Positions 48,501-60,494 of a DNA stretch of 64,000 nt are shown in pieces; position 1 is the stretch's first letter; the number at the start of each line of letters is the position of its first letter. Both the position numbers and the translations under genes were made by a program. The notes beneath the pieces are model-generated. The model was given only the letters and a program-made list of their open reading frames with translations, was not told the DNA's origin and ran no database searches. The stretch comes from Heterotrichella gracilis (taxonomy: Eukaryota; Sar; Xanthophyceae; Tribonematales; Xanthonemataceae), in assembly GCA_032358255.1 (NCBI GenBank), contig JAULBX010002778.1:79849-143848 (forward strand), read 5' to 3'.

Positions 48501-50033
48501 TCTTTGCATATGTGCATGCAGCACACCATCACCCCTCCACCAGCACCATGCCCTGTGTACAGCCACTGACCCCCCCCCCCTTTCCTCCCCCCTGCAGCTG
48601 CTTGTGTTCTACACCTGGACAGTGCGCCTCATCGCCGAGTGCGTGTCCCTGTTCTCAGCCACAGAGAAGATCGCCTGGTTGGCCACCGACACCCCCCAGG
48701 AGGGCAAGGCGCTGCTGACCAGCGGTGACCAGATCGACGACAGCGACAGCGATGGCGGTGACCCCGAGGCCAAGGCAGTGGTGGTGCACAAGACTGTGGA
48801 GGAGGTGGACCCCATGTGGCCACAGAGCGGTGAGTGCATGTGTTGGCTGTGATGCATGTGAATGTCCAGCCCTGCATGCCAAGTGGTCATTGCTCTGCTC
48901 TGCTGGGTGTAGGGTCTGTGCTGTACCAATTGTTGCCCTAAACCCTAACCTAAACCCTAAAGCACCTTATTTGACTGCCTGTAAACCCTATTGGCTAACC
49001 CAAATCTCTCCCAATCCTGCAGGCACCATCACCTTTGACAGGGTGTGGATGAAGTACGCCCCCCACGCACCCTTCGCCCTGCGCGGCGTGTCCTTCAGCG
49101 TGGAGTCCCGCCAGAAAGTGGGCGTGGTGGGCCGCACAGGCTCTGGCAAGTCCACCCTGCTCCTGGCCCTGTACCGCATGTTCAACCTCGAGAAGGGCTC
49201 CATCTACATGGACGGGGTGGACATCGCCTCGCTCACCCTGGTCAGGCTGCGCCGCGCGCTGTCCGTCATCCCACAGGTGAGACTGGCAGCAACATGCACA
49301 TGCACAGTACGCCTGTCATTGACAAACTGCGCTGCACTGCAAGGCGAAACACGTGTTCCCCTCATCATTGCCTCCCATGTCTTGTGCATGTTCACCTGCC
49401 AGCATTTTTACATCTGCCGACCTTGCCATCAATGTCATAATCCCTTCGCTAGGATTTTCCTCCCCACGTGCCTGACCCCCTCCCCTTTCCCCCTCTCAGG
49501 AGCCTGTTGTGTTCTCCGGCACCATCCGCACCAACCTGGACCCCTTCGATGAGCACAAGGACCAGGAGCTGTGGGACATCATCAAGGAGTGCGGCCTGTC
49601 AGAGCAGGTGTCCACCCTGGGAGGGCTGGACGGGCTGGTGGACGCCACCTCCGCCACCTGGTCCCTGGGCCAGCAGCAGCTGGTGTGCCTGGCCCGTGCC
49701 GCCTTGCGCCAGGTGCCTGTGCTTTGCCTGGATGAGGCCACCGCCGCCATGGACCCCGTGACTGAGCAGGAGGTTCAGGACACCATCCACCGCATGTTCC
49801 CCGACCGCACCATGTTCATCATCGCCCATCGCCTGGACACCGTCATCCAGGCCGACAAGGTGATTGTGATGGACGAGGGAAACCTCACCGAGTTTGGTGC
49901 GCCCTCAACCCTGCTGGACGACCGCGAGAGCATGTTCTCAAAGCTGGTGGACAAGACAGGGCCACAGGCGGCGGCGGCACTGAGGCAGCAGGCAGCAGAG
50001 CACTTTGCTGCAGCCCCAGCAAAGGCTGTTTGA
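42569..50033 (+). CDS. ABCC (MRP-type) ABC transporter, HLA3-like candidate
   Basis: Fourteen exons, every junction in phase: 42569-42865, 43323-43452, 43658-43914, 44186-44380, 44623-44940, 45191-45343, 45609-46001, 46313-46546, 46787-47127, 47405-47685, 48002-48273, 48598-48829, 49023-49276, 49500-50033; 1296 residues. Layout is TMD1-NBD1-TMD2-NBD2 without the extra N-terminal TMD0. NBD1: Walker A GRVGAGKSSL (about residue 431), Q-loop YVPQNPW, signature LSGGQRQR (about 521), Walker B VVLLDNALSAVD. NBD2: Walker A GRTGSGKSTLL (about 1070), signature WSLGQQQ (about 1174), Walker B VLCLDEATAAMD. An acidic Ser/Asp linker precedes NBD2. Length and domain order match the algal bicarbonate transporter HLA3 (plasma membrane, carbon-concentrating mechanism), but other algal MRPs share them. 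NBD1 lacks the catalytic Glu (Asn instead) and NBD2 has Trp for Leu in the signature. Confidence 0.95.
47839..47880. repeat. 42-bp near-perfect palindrome in ABCC intron 10
   Basis: Left arm CCATTGCCTTGCACAA (47839-47854) and right arm TTGTGCAAGGCAATGG (47865-47880) are exact complements. The centre TTACTAGTAG is itself palindromic except for one pair. It lies in the intron between exons 10 and 11. Confidence 0.95.
48937..48961. repeat. Interstitial telomere-like motif in ABCC intron 12
   Basis: Reads CCCTAAACCCTAACCTAAACCC with a further CTAAA, i.e. three to four degenerate CCCTAAA units. A shorter CCCTAAACCCTAA occurs in intron 5 of the same gene at 45064-45077. Confidence 0.9.
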
Positions 50034-51854
50034 AGTGGGCTGGTGGGGACATGTGGGGGTGTTGAGGGGAGGGGAGTGCGCTGCATTCTGTGCACTGCGC
50101 CCTAGGACCATTGCTTCCCACATTTTCATTTTTTTGCGTTGATAATATCTGGATCTGTTTTACTGAATAGCTTGAGTACCAGTGGGGCAGGCTTCGTACT
50201 TTTTTCAACTGGTTGACATGCTTGCCTGTGCCTTCCAGTCAATTTTAGAAAGGACACTAGTGGTGGGGTGCACTGCGGGGGGCGCAGCAGTTGCACCTTT
50301 TCAGGCTATGACACCAATTTTCAGGCTAGCCAGCGAGTGTGAACATTGGTTGTACACTACAAGCAGGTTTGCAATTGCCAGGTGTATTTTTTGAGGTGGG
50401 ACTGCATGGCGCATGGCGCATGTCCCCCTCGTAGAATGATTTTTCACAGTGTGTGACAGCGCTGCTGACTTCCGCCAAGTGGGTTTAACTTATTGGTAAC
50501 TGCACACTGTGACACTGGTCTGGTGTGCTTGCAATTGTTGCCACTACCTTGGCGGTAAATCCTGCTCACTCATTGTGTGGGAGTGTGACAGCAGACAGCC
50601 TGTGGTATCTTTCAACCGCTGTGGCACAGAGGGCCCTATTGGTAGCTTGTCCCTGGGAAGGTTGCTAGATGCACACGTTTGGATGCATGCAAGCTGCGTG
50701 CAGCTCTCATAGGCTGTTAATACAATAACGCAGTACTGCAATTTTTGGCTTTAGTAATTAAATTACTAAATTTTATAGAATATTATACTTGGCCTGCTTG
50801 GGCTTGTTTCCCAGGCTTACTAGCTGATTTGACATTGGATGTGCACTGGCGATGCTCGGGGGGCCAGACTCCTGATGTGAATGCATGGTGCACCTGTAAC
50901 AATCCTGTGCTGATTATGTGCGCGTGTAAATCCTCACACTTATACAATTTGTCCAAGTAGTATTGATATTTACACTGATTGTATATCATGTCTTGCACCA
51001 GCGCACCAATTTTAGCATTGAATGGTATTGCCAAACCTTAAAAGTTACTAACTAACTTAAAGTACACGGCTACTAGGATCCAGGTTAGGTCACACGGCTC
51101 TGATCCAGCCCAGTGGAATTCAGGCCCATGCATGGCATAAATTTGGGGATTAATTTGATTTGTCAAAGGCTGGTCTACTAGTAGCAGCAGCCTTTGAGGT
51201 CTGCCTGGGTGCATTGCAATTATTCACGCAACGATCTGTCAGTGACCAGGTGGTAGACCTGGTCCAGGCATCATGCAATCCATGACGGTCCATGCAATGC
51301 AATCCTCAGCATGCATCCTACAACCAATAAAAAAATAGACGGGAATTGTACATCCAAAGCGCAAATGTTGGAACAAATATTCATACGTACCGGTATGAAC
51401 ATTGCGTGTGTGTCCTGGTGACGCAGGGCCAGACTTCGGGACAGGTACCAAGAGCAGGGTTCCAGGGGGTCTGGACGTCATCCCCCTCTGGCACTCACAA
51501 TGGATGCGTTCCAGGTTCCCGGCCAAACCAATTGGTAGTAGGCCTTGCATCTGAGGCTGCCTGTGTTTTTGAAAATAAAGTAGTGCAGCAGGCTGTTGCG
51601 CCATCCTTTGCACCCCACCGCACGCAATGGCCCCCATTGAGGGCACGGCAACCAGGCCGGACCACACACCTGTGCACAGCCAGAGCTGATCCACCAACAC
51701 ATCATCAGGCTCCTGAGAGCAAGCCGGCACCCTCCTGAGCACCCTATGGGCTGCCCAGGCTTGCCTTGTGGGCCAGTCGTATGCCCAGCCGCCTGCTCAT
51801 TCCACCCCTGCAGGCCAACCCCTTGCCCCCCACGTGTGCCCACCACCCTCCGCC
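50034..51854. other. Convergent intergenic region, ABCC 3' end and TLC gene 3' end
   Basis: About 1.8 kb. A TGTAA candidate poly(A) signal lies at 50895-50899. A 21-bp palindrome lies at 50750-50770. The stretch 50720-51180 is AT-rich. No gene supported. Confidence 0.5.
50750..50770. repeat. 21-bp AT-rich palindrome
   Basis: TTTAGTAATT, one central A, then AATTACTAAA: exact 10-bp arms. It is downstream of the ABCC stop in an AT-rich part of the convergent spacer. Confidence 0.95.
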
Positions 51855-53746
51855 TCACGCCTGCTTGGGCCTGGCCAGCGCCCGCCGCACACCCTTCACA
51901 ATCAGCCCAAACCAGTACAAATCGAGAAGGTAGCCTGCGGGGAGGGAGGGGCGGGGCAGGTGATTCACAGGGGATAGCATGAGGTTGGCATGGGCGCAAC
52001 CCAACAACAGGTGTGCCAGGTGCTGCGGTGGGCAGGTGGGTTGAGCAGCCCAGGGCAACCATGGTGGAGCGTTTTAATGTGCATGGTTTAGCCTGGCATG
52101 GTGCACTGGCATGGCATGGTGCAGTTGATTGCCCTCACCCGCCAGCAGCAGCGCCGGCACGAATCTGTGTGTGTACGGTACCAGGGGGGACAGCCAGATG
52201 GACCTGTGCAGGGGAGGAGCAGGGGGGTGAGCACATGATGGAGGGACAGGCGGGGATGTTGGGGGGGTGGCCTTGCCACAATCAGTCAATGCAAATCACC
52301 AACATTTAAGCATCCGTATGCGCACACAATAATGCCCGGGCATGTCTTCTTGTTTTCCATGTCTCTCATGCACATACTACGCCCATGCACACCCCACCCT
52401 CCCGGCTTCGCCCCCGCCCCCCACCTGAGCCCCAGCAGGTCCAGCAGCCCCCACCCGTACAGCGCCACCCGCACAGCGAAGAATGTGGCCAGTACTGCCA
52501 GGCCATTGGCAGTGTACAGGGCGGTGTCCTTGCGGTCAAGCACGGCAAGGTGCCACCTGCAGGTGGGAGTGGAGGGGTGTGACCATAGCCCGCGACAAAG
52601 TGGCAACGAAGGGTTGCAATGCGGTGCACGTGCAAGAACAGTGGCGCGTGACATTGCATGGCCTGTGCTTAGGTGGCCCAGTGGGCAGTGGGTGTGTCAC
52701 ATCACTGGCTGTATCTCACCTCAGGTTAACAAATGGAGTTGAGAGCTCCTGCACCGACAGCCATGCGAATGTGAACTTGAAGGCAGAGTGGGATAGGACG
52801 TACACCTGCACAAGGAGGCAGGGGAGGCAGGAGTGGGGCTGGGGCAGGAAAATCGAGGCTCAGCGGCATGCCCCCACTTTCCCAAGAGAAACAGACCCAC
52901 GTCATCCAACTGCCCCAAGCCTAGCAAGCAGTGCCCTGCGCCTGGGTCTGGGAGTGCACCATACAAAAATGCCCACACACATTGCAAAAGAAGCACTTCC
53001 CCAGCGCCGCAGCACCTCCCCCAGCCCCCACTCACCGATGCCGCCAGGAACAGCAGGTGGTGCACCACCGCTGACGGGTCTTTGTAGTGGCGCCACAGCA
53101 GCGCCATGGCCCCCAGGTCGTACAGCAGGTAGCCCATGAGCACGCGGCAGAAGATGTCGGGGGAGGGGCCGTAGTGCAGGATGCGCTCAGCGGGGGTGTA
53201 GGCGCGCGACTCGAGAAAGCACAGGACTGAGCCTGGGGCAGGGTGGGGGGGCTGCCATTACAGCAAGGAACAGCAGGAAAGGTGCATACCTGTGGAGGTC
53301 TGTGTGATGCAAGTGGCAAGGAAGCGTGGTGGCGCAACCAGTGTGCACTTCATGTGGCCCAGTCTGCCAGGACCATGAAGTGGCGCCAGCATGCAATGCC
53401 AAGCGAGGCGTGCTCATGGCTTGCGGTGTGGCAAATGCACCACATCAAGCCAACCAGCTGCGCCAGTAACCACGGCATTGAGGGCCCCATCCTATGCATG
53501 TTCACTTCCCCCACCTGCCACCAGCACCAGCGCGTGTGCAGTTGACACCAGCCGCATGTCCCACTCTATCCTCTCCGCCTTGCTCAGCCGCTGCAGACCT
53601 GGCCGCTGCATGGCACGCAGCACGATGAACAGCAGCGCCCACCCAACACAGCAGACCAGGATGAAGGCGGGGTGGGACAGCGGGTGGGTGGCTGCCGGAG
53701 GCACAGAGGTGATGCGGTCCCACAGGTCAACCACCGTGCTGGTCAT
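51855..53746 (-). CDS. TLC-domain multi-pass membrane protein (TLCD4/TMEM56-like)
   Basis: About six exons. Start at ATG 53746 (MTSTVVDLWDRITSVPPAAT); an in-frame ATG at 53812 would add 22 residues and is less likely. First helix HPAFILVCCVGWALLFIVLR, then RLSKAERIEWDMRLVSTAHA (typical 'W..r.vs..Ha' TLC entry), YGPSPDIFCRVLMGYLLYDL, and HYKDPSAVVHHLLFLAAS with the conserved His pair of the TLC domain. These are followed by FKFTFAWLSVQELSTPFVNL ('ElsTPf.N.R', a strong family mark), TANGLAVLATFFAVRVALYG and a last helix GYLLDLYWFGLIVKGVRRAL ending PKQA. TLC proteins include ceramide synthases and lipid-handling ER or plasma-membrane proteins. The TLCD4-like type lacks the Lag1 catalytic signature, so lipid sensing or transport rather than ceramide synthesis is inferred. 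Confidence 0.88.
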
Positions 53747-54879
53747 GGTGGTGGTGGGTGGCGGGGGTGCTGGGCTGCTGCTGCTATGGCTTGTGTAGGT
53801 GTGTGGCTGCAAGTGTGAGTGGCTGCCGTGTGGGCGGTGGTGTGGGTAGGTGCATGGAGTAGGCGGGGGGGCGAAATGGGCACAGCCTGGGGGTGGCAGT
53901 GGCAGTAGCTGGTGTGAGGTTGGTGTGCTAGGCTAGCTGGTAGCTGGTGGCAGCAGCTGGTGTGTGAGAATAGGCTGGGATAGCGGATCAGGGAAGCGGA
54001 TGCAATCTCAAGCCCTGGCTGCCTCTGTGGAGGTAGGTGGGGTGGGGTGGGCCACGGTGCAGGAGCGGGTAGCTGTAACGCTGGGCTGTCCCAAGGGGCG
54101 GTCAGAACGGCGCGAGGGCTGATCACAACGGACAGAGTTGGCTGTGCGGCACCAAAAGCCCAGGTAAGGACAAAGAAGGCGGGGTTCCAGGGACTGGCTC
54201 GGCTTCAAAAGGGGATGTGTCACAAGTTTGCAGTGCATGCATGCATGGTTAAACACGCTTATGAAGTTCTAAAGAATTGCAGTACAGAACAGTTGTCTGG
54301 TCACTTGTAGCCAATCTATGTTATATGCAGCTTGATCAAGCTCTTCCTTTTATCGCCCGGCCAGAATAAGTGGCCAGGCGGCAAACTGTATTCAAATAAT
54401 TCTGGCAATTATTCAAAATAACGACGAGAAAATAAATGTTGTTTATTCAGGTTTTATGGCAGTGCCTTTAGGATTCTAGGGTTTTGCTCATGTACTTTGT
54501 TTATGTGGTGAACAAAGGCACAGCATGATTACATACTTGGCAGGGTTAGATGTCACACAAAAACTCGCAATAGCAATCTAGCAGTTGTCGTTCATGTACG
54601 CGCCGGGCCAATCTATTTGCAAACATTGAGGTCAAGCATTGCGCTTGTCAATGTATGGTTACAAAATCCCAAGGTCCATTTGCATGGAACACATACTGTG
54701 TGCTGCGGTGTTGAATAAAGATTGGCTTCAGAACCAGAGCCAAGCCTCAAGCTCCTACATGGTCATTGATGAATAAGCTGCATGCTACCTCCAACTCGGT
54801 GGGTTTTCCAGGTACCACGTGATAGTTTGAAGTGCATATGTACAGCGCTGCTCGAAAATGGTGCCAGCTGTGCACCCCA
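53747..54879. promoter_or_regulatory. Intergenic, TLC gene promoter and PrimPol 3' region
   Basis: About 1.1 kb. The left part is the upstream region of the TLC gene; the right part should be the PrimPol 3' UTR. The stretch 54380-54480 is AT-rich. No gene supported. Confidence 0.4.
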
Positions 54880-57800
54880 TCAGCTGCTTGTGTGTGCCCC
54901 TTGGCCCTCCGGCTGGTCGCCACTGTCAGCCCCCCCTCCCACCCTTGTGGCCCCTGCCAGGCGCAGCTCGGGTGGTAGCGGCATCCACGCGGACCTGGGC
55001 ACACAACGGAACGATTGGGCAGGGCCACAGGTTGTGCAAACGCGCGTGCCTGCACACTTAATGCCATGTTTTACTGTCCCAGCACATGCATGTGGTCACA
55101 CAGGTAGCAGCAGCTGTGCCCATGCCATTGCGCGCACCTGAAGCCCGCACAGTCTGGGTCGTGGCATTTTTGGCAGAAGGTTCCCTGCGCCAGGTCCAGC
55201 ACGAAGAACACGTGGTTGCTGGCGTGGTCCCGGCTGATGCACTCACAGTAGTGGCTACCGGGGCCTGGGGAGCGGGTGGCACATGGTGTGTATGTGTATG
55301 TGTGTGTAGGGGGGGGATGCGGTGAACATGAGCTTGTCAGGGGCCTGGTGCAAGAGGCAATTCGGGTGGTGCATGCTGGGCGCATGTGCATATACATGTC
55401 GCTGCAGCACTGTGTTCATCGCCTGCACCTCCCAGGCAGAGGGCTGAGGCACATGGTGCACACCCCTTGCCCCATGGTGTCGCTCACCTATCATGCTGTA
55501 CGCCACCACACCCCTGGCACCCCTGAGGGCAATTGTGCGCACGCTGGCTACGCGCCCGCCTGCCCGCACCGCCGCAGCGCGCTCCAGGAAGGGCACAGCA
55601 GCCTCAGATGCACGCCGCAGCTCTGCAAGGAAATGCTGTCAGCATTCGACAGGGAGGGATCAGACCTGGGCAAGTCATGCTCACAGCCGCATGTCAACAG
55701 GACATCATGGCCATAATGAGCAACATGGATGAATTCGTCATCGGTTGTGGCTCTAGTTCCTGGAGTCATGCACGCTCACCCCACTGCACCACGCACCTCC
55801 CATCAGCACCGCCGCACCCTCCCCGTCCACCTCATCATGCTTCCAGTCCACCTTGATGCCACCACACCAAGCGTCTGCTGCCTGATTGGGTGCATGTGGG
55901 GCACGGCCGGGGCGCGCACACAGGTCGGGCATCTGTGGAGACGCAGCGGCATGTGGGTGTTAGGTACTACCATGTGGCTGGTGCACTGCTCAGGCATGAC
56001 CACACACGTACAGCTGTGCACATGCATGGCAGCACCCTCTACTGTCATCCCCACGCCCCTGTCCCACCTCCAGCAGCCTGTCTGTTGGGTCCACGCTGCA
56101 CACCAGGCTTGCCTCCAGCACCTGCTGCCAGGTGGCGCCCCCCTGCCCCTGCCCAGCGCACATGTAGCGGCTGGTGGGCACCAGGGGCGACCCCTTGCCC
56201 GCCTTGCTGCTCCACGCGATGCGGAAGTGGCGGTTCCTGAAAGGAGCTGACAGGTAAAGGGGGGCCAGGGGAAGGGAGGTTGGGGGGTTGTTTCAAAAAG
56301 CCCAGGCAAGATTCAGCAGGCAATGCCCACATGCATGCAGGCCCGTGGGCGTTGCGGCAGTGGTGCAAATGGGGATGCATGGCACAGTGCAATGCGTTAG
56401 TGGCCCCTTGCCCCACGGCCCCCGCTGTTGCCTCACTTTGTGTACACCGCCATGTCCACCATTGAGCTGTACAGGCGCACTCCCTCAGGGCTCACAGAGC
56501 TCACAACCTGGAGCTGGGAGGCCTGCAGGGAGGGGGTGGTGGCCGTGGGTAGGGAATGGCGGGTGAGCAGTGCTGGTCAGGGCTGCTGTTGCTGTGCGCT
56601 TGCGTGCTGCCAGGAGAAGCAGCAGCATATTAAGCATCATTGCGTCAACAGGATAAATTGCAATACGGTAGACAGAGGTCCCGGCGCCAGCGCCCCCCCC
56701 CTCCCCTTTGCCTCACCTCTTGCCCCTGCAGGGCCAGCGCCACCATCCTGCCCAGGTGCCTGTTGTCCCGCCACGCCACCCCCGGCATGCGCAGCACCAG
56801 GTGGCGGCTGAACTTGGTGGCCACGCAGGAGTCAAGCTCAAGCACGCAGGAGGGCGCAAGCGTGAGGCCAAACAGGCGGCTGTGGGGTGAGCGGTGGGAT
56901 AGGGTGAGGCAGGGGGGTCACAGGCAATACAGATGCTGGGAGCAGTGTCCTGAAACAGGTGGGGTGAGGTGCATTAGAGGTGGACTATGCGCCTACGGCG
57001 CACGCAACCCCGCCCTTAAATATGCGCCACACCTGAGCGTCTTCCCCAGCATGTGCACCAGCTTGTCCACCATGTCCTCTCCCCTTGCCCCCTGGTTCAG
57101 CCCCGGCACATACTCCAGGTCAAAGTATGCGTGGCAGGGCCTGCCGCAGCGCACCACCTCGTAGAAGTGGCGGTGGGTGGGCGGGAGGGAGGAGTAGTGG
57201 GCGGTGAAGGCGGGCAAGCTGGCGGCAACAAAGCGCCTGCACGGGGATGGTGATTTGGGGGGTAATGCAGTGGCTGTTGTAGTAGTGCAGGGCCCGCCAC
57301 CCTGCCTCGGTGGGAGTTGGTAGTGCACCCTTGCATGTGGCTGTTGGTGTGACCCGCCTCCACACATGAGGGTGGCAGGGCATGACACAAGCAGGTTGCT
57401 GGTGACCACATGCAACATGGCTAGGCCACACAGGCAGGTTGGCAAAGAAATCAACTGGGGGGATGCATGGCGCTCGCAGCAGCAAGTTGTTGCGCATTGC
57501 ATGGAGCGGCCCTCTAGGTGCAATGCGCCCTCCCTCCTTCCTACCCCCCATTGTGCGTGATGCTGTGCTGGCCCTGTGTTCCTCACCTGTAGCTCCCGTT
57601 TCTGCCCTGCTGCTCCTGGCAGAACACACGCACCGCCTCACCCGCAAGCACTGACACAGGCACCTCCACAGGGGGGTCATCAGACTCTGAGAATGGGGCC
57701 GGCGGGAGCAAGGTGCGCTGCAGCTGGGAGCGGCGGGCGGGGGGTGCAGGGGCGGGAGGGGCTGCTGCAGCTGCTGCCATGCGTTCCGTGGCCTGGGCAT

Positions 57801-60494
57801 GCAGGGGTGGTGTGATTGTGGGTGCCATGGGGTGAGCAATTGTTGATGGTGTGGGTGGGTGTGATGCCATGAGGGGAGGGCATGGAGCACTTGGCACAGG
57901 GGGGTGGGCATGGCAGGGCACATGCGCATGCACATGCAGCGCAGGCTGACACAGTGGGACCCCATGAGGTTGCGCTGGGCACGGCATGCACAGCCAATGT
58001 GGCAGAGCATGTCCACCTCAACCGTTGCTGGCTCTAGCTTGCAACATTAGCCCTGCGTGCGCACCCACAGCCTGTCGATTGAACCCAATAGCTGACCCCC
58101 TGCAATTCCCCCACCCACCTGCCGGTCCTGCTCACGCGCCTGCCCCTCTGCCGTCCCCAGCGCCGCCAGGTACGCCGCACGCACGGCAGCAAGCTGGGCA
58201 GACTTGGAGGCAAGGGCGGCATCACGCATGGTGGTGAGTGGTGGGGGCAGAGGGGCGGGGGGCGGATTGGGTGCTGCTGCGGCCCCGCTGCCTGCCTCGC
58301 CCTCCGCCGATGCACCTCCAGTGTCCTCTGGGCCCTGCTCCACTGCAGAACGGCCTGTGCTATCACCTGCATCGTGGCTTGCGCTGTTGGCTGCACTGTT
58401 GGCTGCGGCAGGTGGCGCGTGGGCCACATCTTGCTGATCCTGGTCCACTTCTTCCTGCTGCACCTCCTCATCATTCAGCTGCTCCTGCTGCTGCTGCTGC
58501 TCCTCCTGCTGCGCCACCACCAGGCAGCCGTGATTGAGGCGGTCTGCAAATGCGCATGCGTCGCGCTGCCAGGGGAAGATGCGGTACACAAGGGAGGAGG
58601 GAGGGGGCGGGACGGGCGCGGCTTGGTTGGCGGCGGTGGAGGAGGCGGTTGTGGGGCCTGCTCAATGCAGGCAGGGATCAGTGCACACAACTTGGCAATA
58701 GATGCATTGGGGGCGGCGGCGCAGCACATGTGCACGTATGCATCCAAACACCTGCATGCAAGCAATGCACGCGATGGCACATCATTTCTACCACGGAGAC
58801 GGGTGCAAGGTCCGCAGGCCCACGCATTGCAAGTGGGGCAAACCCCCACATGATCACCACCCCTCCCAATGCGCACCTCGCGTAGCGCCGCAGTGTGCGG
58901 ACCATGCACCAGGGTGTGCCTCCTCCTCCTCCTCCCCGCACGACGCGGCCTGTGACACTCTTGCCTGGCGGCATCTGGCATGGACCAGGCAGTGGGGCGG
59001 GCAGTGTGCACCTGCCGCCGCTGTGCCCCGCGCCTCCCAGGTGTTGGCTGCCAGTGTGGCCAGTGGCCGGCGCTGTGAGGGGCTACTCTTGCGCACAAGC
59101 TGTGAGTTTGCCCCGGCACAGCTGTCCGCCTGTTGCGCCTGCTGTGTCAGCGCCTCCATGATTCCCTCCCTCACCTCCTCATCAAGAAGCTCGTAATACT
59201 CCCCCCCTAGGCTGCCCTCACCAGAGATGGAGCAATCCTGGCCCGGGTAAGGGGGCAGGGCGGTGGCCAGGGACGGGGAGTTCAGCGAGGCGTGCGAGCA
59301 TGTGCCCAGGTGATTCCAGGCGCTGCGCATGACCTGGGAGGGGCGGAACTGGGTGCTGCCTGAATGGGGGACATAGTGCGTTGTCAGCAGTATACTAACA
59401 GCAAGACGTGGGGTCTGAGCAGTGTGGCGTAGGCAGCACTCTGGCCCACACCAGATGGCGCCGCTGTGCCGCTGTCCCCCCACCCACTCCCGACATGCAG
59501 GCACCAGCAATACCTGGGTGTTGTGGTCACATGCAACAAGACCCTCAGCCCCTCTCCCCACCGCACCTGCTATGGCGGGCGACCCCTGGCCTGTTCCCTG
59601 GCCCTCATCCCCCTGGCTGGATCCCTGACTCACGCCCACCTGGGTCAGGTCCCCTTGCTCCTCGTCCTGCTGGCTCAGGTCCCCCTCCTGGCTGAGGTCC
59701 AGGTAGGGTGAGGGCCAGGGGGACAAGCACTGCTGGCCTTGGTGGGACGTCCTGGGGGAGGTGTGGGGGGACCCTGTCTTGGCCTGCTTGGGAGGTGTGG
59801 GGCCCTCAGAGGGATGGAGTTGGCTTGTGGCCACTGGGTGGTGCTTGCGCAGCATGGGGGGGCTGTGCGCGGCTGGTGGGGGGGTGGACGCGTCGCCAGG
59901 GGAGGTGGTGTATGAGGGCTGTGGTGGGAGCTGCGGCCAGGCGCGTGTGGTCAAGGCTGCAGGCGCAGGGCTGATTGACATGGGCGTGGGGGTCCAGGAG
60001 GAAGGGGGTGTTGGGCGCGTGTGGTGGGGTATGGGTGTGTCATTGAGGGGAGAGTCCACTGGCGAGGGTATGTCACTGCAGGGCAAGGGGGGCGCGGCGC
60101 ACTGCACACGCAGGCAACGCAGCCGGGCAGCAACCTCCTCCGTTGTGTGGTGGGGGCCACTGGGGGCTGCAGCTGAGGAGCTGGGTGCGTGCTGAGGAGC
60201 TGGGTGGGGCACAGGGTGGAGGTGTGGCACCTGGCACCTGCCGTCCTCACCGCATGCCTGGTCAGTGCCCTGGCCCCTCACTCCCTCCTGGCCGCTGCAC
60301 CCAACCCAGCGCAGGTCCAGGGAGCCATACCGTGCTTTAGGACCATCCTTGGGGGGTCTCCGCCTCGGGGCCCCTGGCTTGGGTCCTGGTCGTGTGTTGG
60401 AGGGCTTGGATGGGTGTGTGTTGGGTGTGGGGAGGTGCTTCTTGGTGCCCAGGAGCCGCCTCAACTGCTGCTCGTGGCTGTCTCGATTGGACAT
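54880..60494 (-). CDS. PRIMPOL: PrimPol primase-polymerase with long N-terminal extension
   Basis: The archaeo-eukaryotic primase core is clear: VYRIFPWQRDACAFADRLNH (about 58520-58580), RFVAASLPAFTAHYSSLPPT, FYEVVRCGRPCHAYFDLEYV with the catalytic D-x-E (about 57105-57170), VLELDSCVATKFSRHLVLRM with the S-x-H motif (about 56790-56850), and SMVDMAVYT with the third catalytic Asp (about 56445-56470), then FRIAWSSKAGKGSPLVP. The C-terminal zinc module reads HVFFVLDLAQGTFCQKCHDP-DCAGF and splices in phase 2 (donor near 55137, acceptor near 54993) to RSAWMPLPPELRL, as in other PrimPols, stopping at 54880. Two additions are unusual: an acidic Gln-rich insert after the first helix (about 58310-58510) and a disordered extension of roughly 450-500 residues starting MSNRDSHEQQLRRLLGTKKH at 60494. 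The splice G/GTGCGC (about 58877) to AG/GCCCCAC (about 58660) joins them in frame. The extension could still be a separate gene. Role: repriming and lesion bypass. Confidence 0.88.
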
